Assembly: GCA_001725415.1 (NCBI GenBank)
Contig: MEGH01000013.1
Location: 93,580 to 157,579, forward strand
DNA length: 64,000 nt
Origin: Pseudonocardia sp. SCN 73-27
GTDB lineage: Bacteria > Actinomycetota > Actinomycetes > Mycobacteriales > Pseudonocardiaceae
Reading direction: 5' to 3'
The notes beneath the pieces were generated by a model, which was given only the letters and a program-made list of their open reading frames with translations, ran no database searches and was not told where the DNA came from. The position numbers were made by a program, and so were the translations under genes. Within the stretch, counting starts at the first letter, position 1. Every line of letters begins with the position of its first letter. This document shows positions 18,860 through 27,108 of the stretch, in pieces.

Positions 18860-19738
18860 GTGCCCGTCGCCGTCGTCACCGACTCGACCGCCTACCTCCC
18901 CGCCGGACTCGCCGCCGAACGCGGCATCCGCGTCGTCCCCCTCGAAGTCCGGCTCGGCGACCGCAGCGGTCGCGACGGCACCGACATCGGTCCCGCCGAG
19001 CTCGTCACCGCCCTCGCCGACAAGACCCTTGCCGTCCACACCTCCCGGCCCACCCCGGCCGCGTTCGAGGCCGTCTACCGCGAGGCCCTCGCCGCCGGTG
19101 CCACCGGCGTCGTCTCGGTCCACCTGTCCCGCGAGCTCTCCGGCACGTGGGACGCCGCACGGCTGGCCGCCGAGGAGGTCGGGCCCGACCGGGTCCGGAT
19201 CGTCGACTCCCGCGCCGTCGCGATGGGCCTCGGCTACGCCGTCCTCGCCGCCTGCGACGCCGCCGACGCCGGAGCCGACGGGGCCGACGTCGAGGAAGCC
19301 GCCGCCGACGTCGCCTCCCGCTGCCGTGTCTTCTTCTCCGTCGACAACCTGGAACGGCTGCGCCGCGGCGGGCGGATCGGCGCGGCCGCCGCGCTGTTCG
19401 GGACAGCGCTCGCCGTCAAGCCGCTGCTGCACCTGGCCGAGGGCCGGATCATGCCGCTGGAGAAGGTGCGCACCAGCGCCCGTGCGGCGCAACGACTTCT
19501 CGACCTCGCGGTCGCCGCCGCGGGGGAGGGGGCCGACCTGGCCGTCCACCATCTCGGCGCCGCCGCCCGCGCAGAGGAGCTGGCCGCGAAGCTGCGGGAA
19601 CGACTGCCCTCGGCGGCCCGGCTGCTGGTGTCGGAGGTCGGTGCGGTGATCGGAGCACACGCCGGGCAGGGGCTGCTGGGGATCGTGGTGGTGCCACGGC
19701 GCGCGGAAGGCTCGTCGGACTCCGCGGCCGGGGACTGA
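18860..19738 (+). CDS. DegV-family fatty-acid-binding protein
   Basis: DegV proteins bind a fatty acid and, in Firmicutes, pass it to the FakA kinase; the actinobacterial role is less clear. The 292-residue product starts VAVVTDSTAYLP and has the DegV landmarks TSRPTPAAF, HLSRELSGTWDAA, FFSVDNLERLRRGGRIG, and a C-terminal GAVIGAHAGQGLLGIVV. GTG 18860 is preferred because the family begins with this strand and TAGGGT (18846-18851) lies eight bases before it; an in-frame ATG at 18821 would add 13 residues. No fakA is seen nearby. Confidence 0.9.
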   Translation: MPVAVVTDSTAYLPAGLAAERGIRVVPLEVRLGDRSGRDGTDIGPAELVTALADKTLAVHTSRPTPAAFEAVYREALAAGATGVVSVHLSRELSGTWDAARLAAEEVGPDRVRIVDSRAVAMGLGYAVLAACDAADAGADGADVEEAAADVASRCRVFFSVDNLERLRRGGRIGAAAALFGTALAVKPLLHLAEGRIMPLEKVRTSARAAQRLLDLAVAAAGEGADLAVHHLGAAARAEELAAKLRERLPSAARLLVSEVGAVIGAHAGQGLLGIVVVPRRAEGSSDSAAGD

Positions 19739-19753
19739 GCACTGCGCCGGATC

Positions 19754-19781
19754 GGCGCGCCACCGCGGTGGCCGACGCGCC
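19754..19781 (+). terminator. Hairpin after degV
   Basis: Outer arms GGCGCG (19754-19759) and CGCGCC (19776-19781) enclose the palindrome CCACCGCGGTGG (19760-19771). It probably ends the nadD-degV transcript. The rest of 19739-19923 holds only the comEA promoter: TACGGT (19911-19916), seven bases before GTG 19924. Confidence 0.5.
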
Positions 19782-19923
19782 CCTTCCGAGCGTTGCACAG
19801 GGGTCCGACACGAACTGCGCCGTCGGGCCGCGTGGGCGCTGATCTGTCCACATGGCCTCCGACCATCCACAGGGCGCGGCCGGCGACGCCGTGAGCAGGT
19901 GATCGACTTCTACGGTCGATCCC

Positions 19924-20784
19924 GTGGCAGGTGCGGTGGATCCCCGGCGGCGGCTCGCCGTTGCGCTGGGCAGTTCGCCGCAGGAGTACTGGGACGACCG
20001 TCCTGAGTGGATCGTCGAGCCCGACACCGTCGAGCTCGCGCCCCCGGCGTCGGAGCCGCCGGCGCGCGGTCGTGCCGGGCGGCTCGGGGATCGGCTGCGG
20101 CGTCGGCGGGGCGCCGCGGTCCGGCGCTGGGTTCCCGAGCCGCTGCAGCGCGCACGTCTTGATCCCGGGCGTCCCGGAGCGGTCGCGCTGACGGTCGTCA
20201 CCCTGCTCGCGGCGCTCGCCGCAGCGGTCGGGGTGTGGCTCGACCGGCCGCGCGCGGACCCGCTGCCGCCCGGGCCGGTGGCGGGTCTGTCGCCGATCGC
20301 CGAGGTGCCGGCCGGCTCCCGGCCCTCGGCAGCCCCGGGCGGGGAGCTCGTCGTGAGCGTCGTCGGCACGGTGGCGCGGCCCGGTGTGGTGAAGGTGCCC
20401 GACGGGGCCCGGGTTGCCGACGTCGTCGAGGCGGCGGGTGGTGTCCTGCCCGGCACCGAGGTCGCGGGGCTCAACCTCGCACGGCGGGTGTCCGACGGCG
20501 AGCAGGTCGTCGTGGGCGCACCGGCTCCGCCTGTCGAGGCGCCCGCTGCGGGGGCGGGGGAGCCGGCGGCCGGGCGTACGACCGCGGGCGGCAAGGTCGA
20601 TCTCAACTCCGCGACCGTCGCCCAGCTCGACGGGCTGCCCGGCGTCGGCCCGGTCACGGCGCAACGCATCGTCGACTGGCGCACCCGCAACGGCCGCTTC
20701 AGCCGCGTCGACCAGCTCCGCGAGATCGACGGCATCGGCGAGCGCAAGTACGCCCAGCTGCGTGAACTGGTGGTGGCGGCATAA
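19924..20784 (+). CDS. comEA: ComEA-family DNA-binding membrane protein
   Basis: DNA receptor-like protein of the natural-transformation machinery. 286 residues: Arg-rich cytoplasmic N-terminus, one membrane helix (AVALTVVTLLAALAAAVGVWL, about 80-100), an SLBB domain (VVSVVGTVARPGVVKVPDGAR onward), a proline/alanine linker, and a C-terminal helix-hairpin-helix pair (VDLNSATVAQLDGLPGVG; IDGIGERKYAQL) that binds DNA. Followed by comEC. Whether this actinobacterium is competent is unknown; the pair is widely conserved in the phylum. Confidence 0.92.
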   Translation: MAGAVDPRRRLAVALGSSPQEYWDDRPEWIVEPDTVELAPPASEPPARGRAGRLGDRLRRRRGAAVRRWVPEPLQRARLDPGRPGAVALTVVTLLAALAAAVGVWLDRPRADPLPPGPVAGLSPIAEVPAGSRPSAAPGGELVVSVVGTVARPGVVKVPDGARVADVVEAAGGVLPGTEVAGLNLARRVSDGEQVVVGAPAPPVEAPAAGAGEPAAGRTTAGGKVDLNSATVAQLDGLPGVGPVTAQRIVDWRTRNGRFSRVDQLREIDGIGERKYAQLRELVVAA

Positions 20785-20834
20785 CGTCCGCGGTCAGGGA
20801 CAACGCCGAGGACCAGACTGCCGCCCCGCCCGAC

Positions 20835-23162
20835 CTGCGGCTCGTCCCGGCCGCGCTCGCGGTCTGGGCGGTGACCCTCGCCGGGCTGCTCGCCGGAGTG
20901 ACGGGCGTGGCCGTCGTCGGGGGCCTGCTGCTCGCCGGTGGGGTGGTGCTCGCGCGGCGCGCCCGCGGCCTCGGCTGGGCCGCCGGCGCCGCGGCCGCGC
21001 TCGGATGTGCTGCGGCGGCCGCGGTCGTCGTCGGCACCAACGTCGCGATCGTCGCCGGGCACCCGCTCGCAGAGGCCGCGTCGACCGGCGCCTCGGCGAC
21101 GGTGCGGGTCACGCTCACCGACGACCCACGACCCGTCCGACCGGCCACCGGCCTGCCGATCGCGGCCGGCGGCCAGCTCACGATCGCCGCCGACCTGATC
21201 GAGGCCGCCGCTGGAGCCGGCCGTTGGACGACCGGCGGGCGAGTGCTCCTGATCGCCCCCGCCGACGGCTGGTCCGGGCTGCTGCCGGGCCAGTCGGTGC
21301 GCGCCGAGGGACTGCTCGCCCCGCCTTCGCGCAGCGACCTCACCGTTGCGGTGCTGCGGGTCCGCGGCGCACCCGTGGAGATCACCGCGCCGCCGTGGTG
21401 GCAGCGCGCGGCCGGGACCCTGCGCGACGGCCTGCGGACGGCGTCGGGGGTGTTACCGGAACGCTCGGCGGGGCTGCTGCCCGGGCTCACCGTCGGCGAC
21501 ACCCGTGACCAGACCCCGGAGGTCGCCGACGACTTCCGCGCCGCCGGGCTGACCCACCTGACCGCGGTGTCCGGCGCGAATCTCGCCGTCGTGGCCGGTG
21601 CGGTGCTGTTCCTGCTGCGGCTGCTGCGGGCCGGGCCGCGGGTGTGCGCGGCGGGGGCCGGGCTGGCGCTCGTCGGGTTCGTCGTCCTGGCACGGCCGTC
21701 GCCGAGCGTGCTGCGCGCCGCTGTCATGGGCGGCGTCGTTCTGCTCGCACTCGCCATGGGGCGCAAGAGGTCCGCGGTGCCGGCGCTGGCGGTCACCGTC
21801 GTCGGGCTGCTGCTGTGGGTGCCGCGGCTCGCGGTCGACCCGGGGTTCGCACTGTCGGCCGCGGCCACTGCCGCCCTTGTCCTGATCGCCCCGGGATGGG
21901 CGCGGCGGCTGCGCGAGCGCGGGGTCCCGCCCGGCGTCGCGGAGGCGCTGGTCATCCCCGCGGCGGCCGGGATCGCCACCGCGCCGTTGATCGCGGGGCT
22001 GAGCGGGACCGTGAGCCTGGTCTCGTTGCTCGCCAACCTCCTCGCCGCGCCGGTCGTCCCACCGGCGACGGTCCTCGGGGTCCTGGCCGCCGTGCTGTCG
22101 GTCGTGAGCCCCGCCGCGGCGGAGGTGTGCGCGTGGCTGGCGGGGCCGGAGGTCGGCTGGCTGGTACTCGTCGCCGACCGGGCCGCGGCGGTCCAGGGCG
22201 GGGTGGTGCCGTGGCCGTCGGGATGGGCCGGCGCGCTGCTGCTCGTCGCCGTGACCGTGGTGCTCGCGGTACTGGTCCGGTCGCGGCGGCTGCGGGCGTT
22301 GCTGGTCGCCGTGCTGGTCGGCCTGCTGCTGGTCCTGGTGCCGACGCGGGTCGTCACCCCCGGCTGGCCGCCCGCCGGGTGGTCGGTCGTCGCGTGCGAC
22401 GTCGGGCAGGGCGACGCACTCGTGCTCGCCACCGGCTCACCGGGGCACGCGGTGCTCGTCGACGCCGGACCCGACGACGGCCCCGTCGACGCCTGCCTCG
22501 CCCGCCTGGGCGTGCACACGCTCGACCTCGTCGTGGTCAGCCACCTGCACGCCGACCACGTCGGCGGCATGTCGGGCGCGCTGCGAGACAGGGCCGTCGG
22601 CGGGATCGCGGTCGGGCCGTCACGCCAGCCCGGCACCGCACTGCGGCGCCTCGGGGTGCAGGCCAGGGAGGCAGGGACGCGCGTGGTGGCGCTGGGGCCG
22701 GGGCAGCGGCTGACCTGGCCGGGTCTGGTGCTCGACGTGCTCGGGCCCGTCCACCCGGCCACCGACGTCGATCCCGGCGACGGGACCGCCGTCAACGACG
22801 GGTCGCTCGTGGTGCGGGCCCAGACGCGGGCAGGGTCGGCGCTGCTGACCGGTGACGTCGAGATCGCGGCACAGGCCGACCTGCTCGCCGCCGGGGTGCC
22901 GCTGCGCGCCGACGTGCTGAAGATGCCCCACCACGGCTCGCGCTACAGCCTGCGCGAGTTCCTCGCCGCGGTGGCGCCGCGGGTCGTGCTCGTCTCGGTC
23001 GGGGCCGGCAACAGCTACCGTCACCCCGACCCGCAGCTGCTCGCTGTCCTCGGCTCGGCCGGGGTCGCGGTGCGCCGCACCGACCACGACGGGGACACCG
23101 CCGTCGTCGCGGGTGCCTCGACGGGCCAGGGCGGCCCGTCGGTCGTGTCGCGCGGTGATCCG
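20835..23162 (+). CDS. comEC: ComEC/Rec2-family competence channel, without its own stop codon
   Basis: Membrane channel for single-stranded DNA uptake. The sequence has many membrane helices, the Competence domain (LPGLTVGDTRDQ; LTAVSGANLAVV), and a C-terminal metallo-beta-lactamase domain (DVGQGDALVL; HLHADHVGGM; LKMPHHGSRYS). Two oddities. The conserved N-terminus (RLVPAALAVW) lies before the first ATG/GTG/TTG (GTG 20871); CTG 20835 is the nearest possible start. And the frame has no stop at the usual end (about 23160): it stays open through antisense thrC into holA, ending at 25727 (1618 codons from 20871). The end given here is where homology ends. Confidence 0.85.
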
Positions 23163-23164
23163 CT

Positions 23165-23195
23165 CCCGGGCCGCCGACGACGTGCGCGGCCCGGG
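23165..23195. terminator. Bidirectional terminator between comEC and thrC
   Basis: CCCGGGCCGC (23165-23174) pairs perfectly with GCGGCCCGGG (23186-23195) around an 11-base loop. It lies between the convergent comEC and thrC genes, but inside the still-open comEC reading frame. Confidence 0.7.
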
Positions 23196-23204
23196 CGGGC
23201 GAGG

Positions 23205-24470
23205 TCAGTCGCGGGCGGCCAGGGCCTCGCGCACGGCCTTGCTCGTGGCCGCGACGGTCGCGCTCGGGGCGACGCGGTCGGCGACGGCGTCGAGCGTCTT
23301 CAGGCCGTCACCGGTGATGAGCAGGACGGTCTCGGCGTCGGGGTCGATCTGCCCGGCCTCGATCAGCTTCTTCGCGGTCGCGACCGTGACCCCACCCGCC
23401 GTCTCGGCGAACACGCCCTCGGTGCGGGCCAGCAGCTGGATGGCGTCGCGCACCTCGTCGTCGGAGACGTGGCCGATCGCGCCGCCGGTGCGGCGCACCG
23501 AGTCCAGCACGTACGGGCCGTCGGCCGGGTTGCCGATCGCCAGCGAGCGGGCGATCGTGTCCGGCTTGACCGGCCGGATGACGTCGTGGCCCTCGGCGAA
23601 CGCAGTCGCGACCGGGGAGCAGCCGGTGGCCTGCGCGCCGAACATCTTGTACGGGGTGGGCTCGACGAGCCCGAGCTTGCCGAACTCCTGGAAGCCCTTG
23701 TCGATCTTCGTCAGCTGCGAGCCGGACGCGATCGGGACGACGATCTGCTCGGGCAACCGCCAGCCGAGCTGCTCGGCGACCTCGTAGCCCAGCGTCTTCG
23801 AACCCTCGGCGTAGTAGGGGCGGACGTTGACGTTGACGAACGCCCACTCCTCGTGCTCGGCCGCGAGCTCGGTGGCGAGCCGGTTGACGTCGTCGTAGTT
23901 GCCGTCGACGGCCAGCAGGGTGCCGCCGTAGACGGCGGTGGTGAGGACCTTGGCCTTCTCCAGCGACGACGGGATCAGCACGACCGAGTCCCACCCGGCG
24001 CGCGACGCGGCGGCGGCGACGGCGTTGGCGAGGTTGCCCGTCGAGGGGCAGCACAGGACGGTGAAGCCGAGCTCACGGGCGGCGGCGAGGGCGACGGCGA
24101 CGACGCGGTCCTTGAAGGAGTGCGTCGGGTTGCCCGTGTCGTCCTTGACCCACAGGGAGCGCAGGCCCAGGGCGGCGGCGAGGCGGTCGGCCTTGATCAG
24201 CCGCGTCATGCCCGGCTCGGTGTTGGGGTGCGACTGCACGCTCGCGGGCACGGGCAGGAGGTCGCGGTAGCGCCAGATCGACTGCGGGCCTGCCTCGATC
24301 GACTCGCGCGTGACGGCCGGGAAGTCGTAGGCCACCTCGAGGGGGCCGAAACACTGCGGACAGGCGAACTCCGCCGCGAGGGGCGTCTCGTGGCCGCACT
24401 CGCGGCAGGAGAGGGCGCGGGCCGAGCCGAGGTCGAAGCCGGTGGCGCGCGCGGGCGCAACAGAAGTCAT
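23205..24470 (-). CDS. thrC: Threonine synthase
   Basis: PLP enzyme converting O-phosphohomoserine to threonine. 421 residues: N-terminal zinc-ribbon-like segment (CRECGHETPLAAEFACPQC), substrate loop, the PLP lysine in NPTHSFKDRVV (about 118-128), STGNLANAVAAAA phosphate-binding turn and a C-terminal LLITGDGLKT. Start ATG 24470 is preceded by GGAGATTCTCC carrying the ribosome-binding site. A SAM-I riboswitch covers the leader. Convergent with comEC, divergent from holA. Confidence 0.96.
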   Translation of the reverse strand: MTSVAPARATGFDLGSARALSCRECGHETPLAAEFACPQCFGPLEVAYDFPAVTRESIEAGPQSIWRYRDLLPVPASVQSHPNTEPGMTRLIKADRLAAALGLRSLWVKDDTGNPTHSFKDRVVAVALAAARELGFTVLCCPSTGNLANAVAAAASRAGWDSVVLIPSSLEKAKVLTTAVYGGTLLAVDGNYDDVNRLATELAAEHEEWAFVNVNVRPYYAEGSKTLGYEVAEQLGWRLPEQIVVPIASGSQLTKIDKGFQEFGKLGLVEPTPYKMFGAQATGCSPVATAFAEGHDVIRPVKPDTIARSLAIGNPADGPYVLDSVRRTGGAIGHVSDDEVRDAIQLLARTEGVFAETAGGVTVATAKKLIEAGQIDPDAETVLLITGDGLKTLDAVADRVAPSATVAATSKAVREALAARD

Positions 24471-24481
24471 CGGAGAATCTC

Positions 24482-24598
24482 CTCATCTTCCCCGCACGAA
24501 GCGGGTCGGAATTGGCACCGTGATCGTCACACGCGATGGTCGTGTGCCGCCGGTTGCCGGGGTGTCAACGGGCCGTTCCCTCTACCCCTCTGGATGAG
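24482..24598 (-). ncRNA. SAM-I (S-box) riboswitch in the thrC leader
   Basis: Read on the minus strand, the 117 nt begin CTCATC and end GATGAG, which pair as P1. Inside are the S-box hallmarks in order: CAGAGGGGTAGAGGGA, GGCCCGTTGA, CCCCGGCAACC, a variable hairpin, GGTGCCAATTCCGACC and GGGGAAGATGAG. The Shine-Dalgarno stretch GAGGAG begins within the 3' strand of P1, eleven bases before ATG, so SAM binding should stabilise P1 and hide it (translational control; inference). SAM sensing ahead of thrC ties threonine versus methionine use of phosphohomoserine. Confidence 0.9.
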
Positions 24599-24746
24599 CC
24601 ATATTCGATTGTGTGAGCCCTGGACGTCGCAGAGCACGCCTGTCCTCGTGACAACCGTACGACACCTGTCTCCCGGACGTGAAGCCGCGGTCCGGCATCT
24701 GGGAGGCGGGTCACGTCCTCGACGGGTGCTGGGCCACGATGAAGGC

Positions 24747-25727
24747 GTGACCCCACCGGCTGCCGACGCGACGCCTCCGCATCCCGTCCACCTCGTCGTG
24801 GGCGAGGAGGAGCTGCTCGCCGAGCGGGCGGTGCAGGACATCGTGACCAGGGCGCGGGCAGCCGATCCCGAGACCGACGTGCGCCGGATGCGCATCGGTG
24901 AGATCGCTCCGGAGGACCTTGCCGAGCACCTGAGCCCGTCGCTGTTCGCCGAGGGCCGGGTCGTCGTCCTCACGTCGGCCCAGGAGGCGGCCAAGGGCAT
25001 GGCCACCGCCGTGCTGCGCTACGCCGCCGAGCCGGCCGACGGGATCGTCGTCGTCCTCGTCCACCAGGGCGGGGCCCGCGGCAAGTCGTTCGCCGACGAC
25101 CTGCGCAAGGCGGGCGCGGAGGTCGTCCGCTGCGACCGGTTGACCCGCCCGGCCGAGCGTGCCGACTTCGTCCGAGCCGAGGTACGCCGGCTCGGCGGGA
25201 AGATCACCGGCGACGCGCTCGAGGTGCTGATGGAGGCCGTGGGGTCCGACCTGCGGGAACTCGCGTCGGCGGCGGGGCAGCTGGTGGCCGACACCGGCGG
25301 CGCGGTCGACGAGAAGTCGGTGCGGCGCTACCACCGGGGCAAGGCCGAGTCGTCGGGGTTCACGGTCGCCGACAAGGTCGTCGCCGGCGACCGGGCGGGT
25401 GCGCTCGAGGCGCTGCGCTGGGCGCTGGTGCTGGGGGTGGCGCCGGTGCTCGTCGCCGACGCGCTGGCCGACGCTGTGCGGACGCTCGCCAAGGTGGGCG
25501 CGGCGGGGCGGGGCGACCCCAACCGGCTCGCGAGCTCGCTCGGCATGCCGCCGTGGAAGATCCGCAAGGCGCAGGGGCAGGTCCGTTCGTGGCGGCCCGA
25601 GGGGCTGGCGGTCGCGTTCGCGGCGGCCGCGGAGGCGAACGCCGACGTCAAGGGCGCGGCCGCCGACCCGGAGTTCGCGTTGGAACGTGCGGTCCGCCGC
25701 ATCATCGACGCCCGCGAGATGCGCTGA
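24747..25727 (+). CDS. holA: DNA polymerase III subunit delta
   Basis: Clamp-loader subunit that opens the beta sliding clamp. 326 residues; HolA landmarks are HLVVGEEELLAERAV at the N-terminus (clamp-interacting region), FAEGRVVVL, LRELASAAGQLV in the middle and the C-terminal helical domain with RLASSLGMPPWKIRKAQGQ. GTG 24747 begins a protein of family length. It is in the same uninterrupted frame as comEC, 1.6 kb upstream. Position before rpsT is conserved in actinobacteria. Confidence 0.94.
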   Translation: MTPPAADATPPHPVHLVVGEEELLAERAVQDIVTRARAADPETDVRRMRIGEIAPEDLAEHLSPSLFAEGRVVVLTSAQEAAKGMATAVLRYAAEPADGIVVVLVHQGGARGKSFADDLRKAGAEVVRCDRLTRPAERADFVRAEVRRLGGKITGDALEVLMEAVGSDLRELASAAGQLVADTGGAVDEKSVRRYHRGKAESSGFTVADKVVAGDRAGALEALRWALVLGVAPVLVADALADAVRTLAKVGAAGRGDPNRLASSLGMPPWKIRKAQGQVRSWRPEGLAVAFAAAAEANADVKGAAADPEFALERAVRRIIDAREMR

Positions 25728-25798
25728 CCCACCCGCTCGACCACACCGGGTCCTGCGGGACACGAGGGGTCGTATGCGGGTGCGTCCCGTCGGACACG

Positions 25799-25837
25799 AC
25801 GACGGCGCCGCCCGCGGGGTGCGGGCGGCGCCGTCGT
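25799..25837. terminator. Strong bidirectional terminator, holA / rpsT
   Basis: A perfect 17-bp stem, 25799-25815 with 25821-25837 (ACGACGGCGCCGCCCGC / its complement), with loop GGGGT. It sits between the convergent holA and rpsT genes and can serve both. Confidence 0.85.
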
Positions 25838-25871
25838 GGAGAACAGATCCGGCGCTGGGCGCCGGCGGTGT

Positions 25872-26147
25872 TCAGCTCTTGGACGCGGTGAGCGCGTCGG
25901 CGCGCTTGGCGATGGCCGACTTGCGGTTGGCCGCCTGGTTGCGGTGGATGACGCCCTTGCTGGCGGCCTTGTCGAGGGCCTTGGCGGCGGCGCGCTGCAG
26001 CTCCACGGCCTTCTCGGTCTCGCCGGCCGCCTCGGCCTCACGGAACCGGCGGATGGCGGTGCGGACCGACGACTTGACCGCCTTGTTGCGCTGGCGGCGC
26101 TTCTCGTTGGTCTTGACCCGCTTGATCTGGGACTTGATGTTGGCCAC
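25872..26147 (-). CDS. rpsT: 30S ribosomal protein S20
   Basis: 91-residue primary 16S rRNA-binding protein. The sequence starts [20 protein letters not shown] and carries the conserved [19 protein letters not shown] near the C-terminus. Monocistronic, as usual in actinobacteria. The upstream 204 bp (26148-26351) hold its promoter region and that of the divergent hydrolase. Confidence 0.98.
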   Translation of the reverse strand: MANIKSQIKRVKTNEKRRQRNKAVKSSVRTAIRRFREAEAAGETEKAVELQRAAAKALDKAASKGVIHRNQAANRKSAIAKRADALTASKS

Positions 26148-26351
26148 GCGTCTGCCTCGAGTCTTCCTGCCTGGAACGTGTACTGGGGCCGGCGTTACGA
26201 CCCGTACCGCAGGCCGTGTGACCCGGATCGGACGAGCACGCCGTGCGCTCGGTCATTCATGCTAACAGCGGCCCCGTCGACCCCTCACTCGCCCCCGTCG
26301 GGTGACGCCGTGAGCCGGGAGAACGGCGCCTGTGCTGGCTACGGTTCGTCC

Positions 26352-27107
26352 ATGACCGTAGTCCTCGTGCACGGCAACCCGGAGACGGCGGCGATCTGGG
26401 GCCCGTTGGTGGATCATCTGGGCGACGAGCAGCCGACGGTGCGGTTGTCGCCACCGGGCTTCGGCGCTCCGGTGCCCGACGGGTTCCCGGCGACGTGGGA
26501 GTCCTACCGGGACTGGTTGGTCACCGAGCTGGAGGAGCTCACGGCGGGTGGCGGGCAGGTCGATCTCGTGGGGCACGACTGGGGCGGCGGGCACGTCGTC
26601 AACGCGGTGATGGTCCGGCCGGATCTGGTGCGCAGCTGGGCGTGCGACGTCGTCGGCATCTACGACCCCGACTACGTGTGGCACGACCTGGCGCAGCAGT
26701 GGCAGACGCCGCAGGTGGGGGAGCAGCTCGTCGCGCGGATGGGGGCGGCTCCGGTCGCGCGTCGCGGGGAGGGGCTCGCGGCGCAAGGGATGGACGCGGC
26801 TGTGGCCGACAAGGTGGCTGCGGCGTTCGACACGGCGATGGGCGAGTGCATCCTGTGGCTGTACCGCTCGGCGGCGCAGCCGGCGATGGCCGATCTCGGT
26901 GCCGGGCTGGAGGCTGCGGCGCGGGTGCCGGGCCTGGCACTGGTCCCGACCGACGACCCGTACGTCGGCACGCGGGAGCAGAAGCTGCGTGCCGCCGAGC
27001 GGGCCGGTGCGCACGTCGAGGAGCTCGACGGGCTGGGTCACTGGTGGATGATGCAGGACCCGGCCCGCGGCGCCGCGGCACTCACCCGGTTCTGGTCGGG
27101 CATCTGA
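26352..27107 (+). CDS. Alpha/beta-fold hydrolase
   Basis: 251 residues. VVLVHGNPET holds the oxyanion-hole HG; the nucleophile-elbow position reads VGHDWGGGHV, so the expected nucleophile is Asp (GHDWGG, haloalkane-dehalogenase/epoxide-hydrolase style) rather than Ser. The catalytic His is in LDGLGHWWMMQ. Substrate unknown. TACGGT (26340-26345), six bases before ATG 26352, suggests a leaderless mRNA. The stop is separated by one base from the stop of the convergent NHL gene, without a terminator between. Confidence 0.85.
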   Translation: MTVVLVHGNPETAAIWGPLVDHLGDEQPTVRLSPPGFGAPVPDGFPATWESYRDWLVTELEELTAGGGQVDLVGHDWGGGHVVNAVMVRPDLVRSWACDVVGIYDPDYVWHDLAQQWQTPQVGEQLVARMGAAPVARRGEGLAAQGMDAAVADKVAAAFDTAMGECILWLYRSAAQPAMADLGAGLEAAARVPGLALVPTDDPYVGTREQKLRAAERAGAHVEELDGLGHWWMMQDPARGAAALTRFWSGI

Positions 27108-27108
27108 G

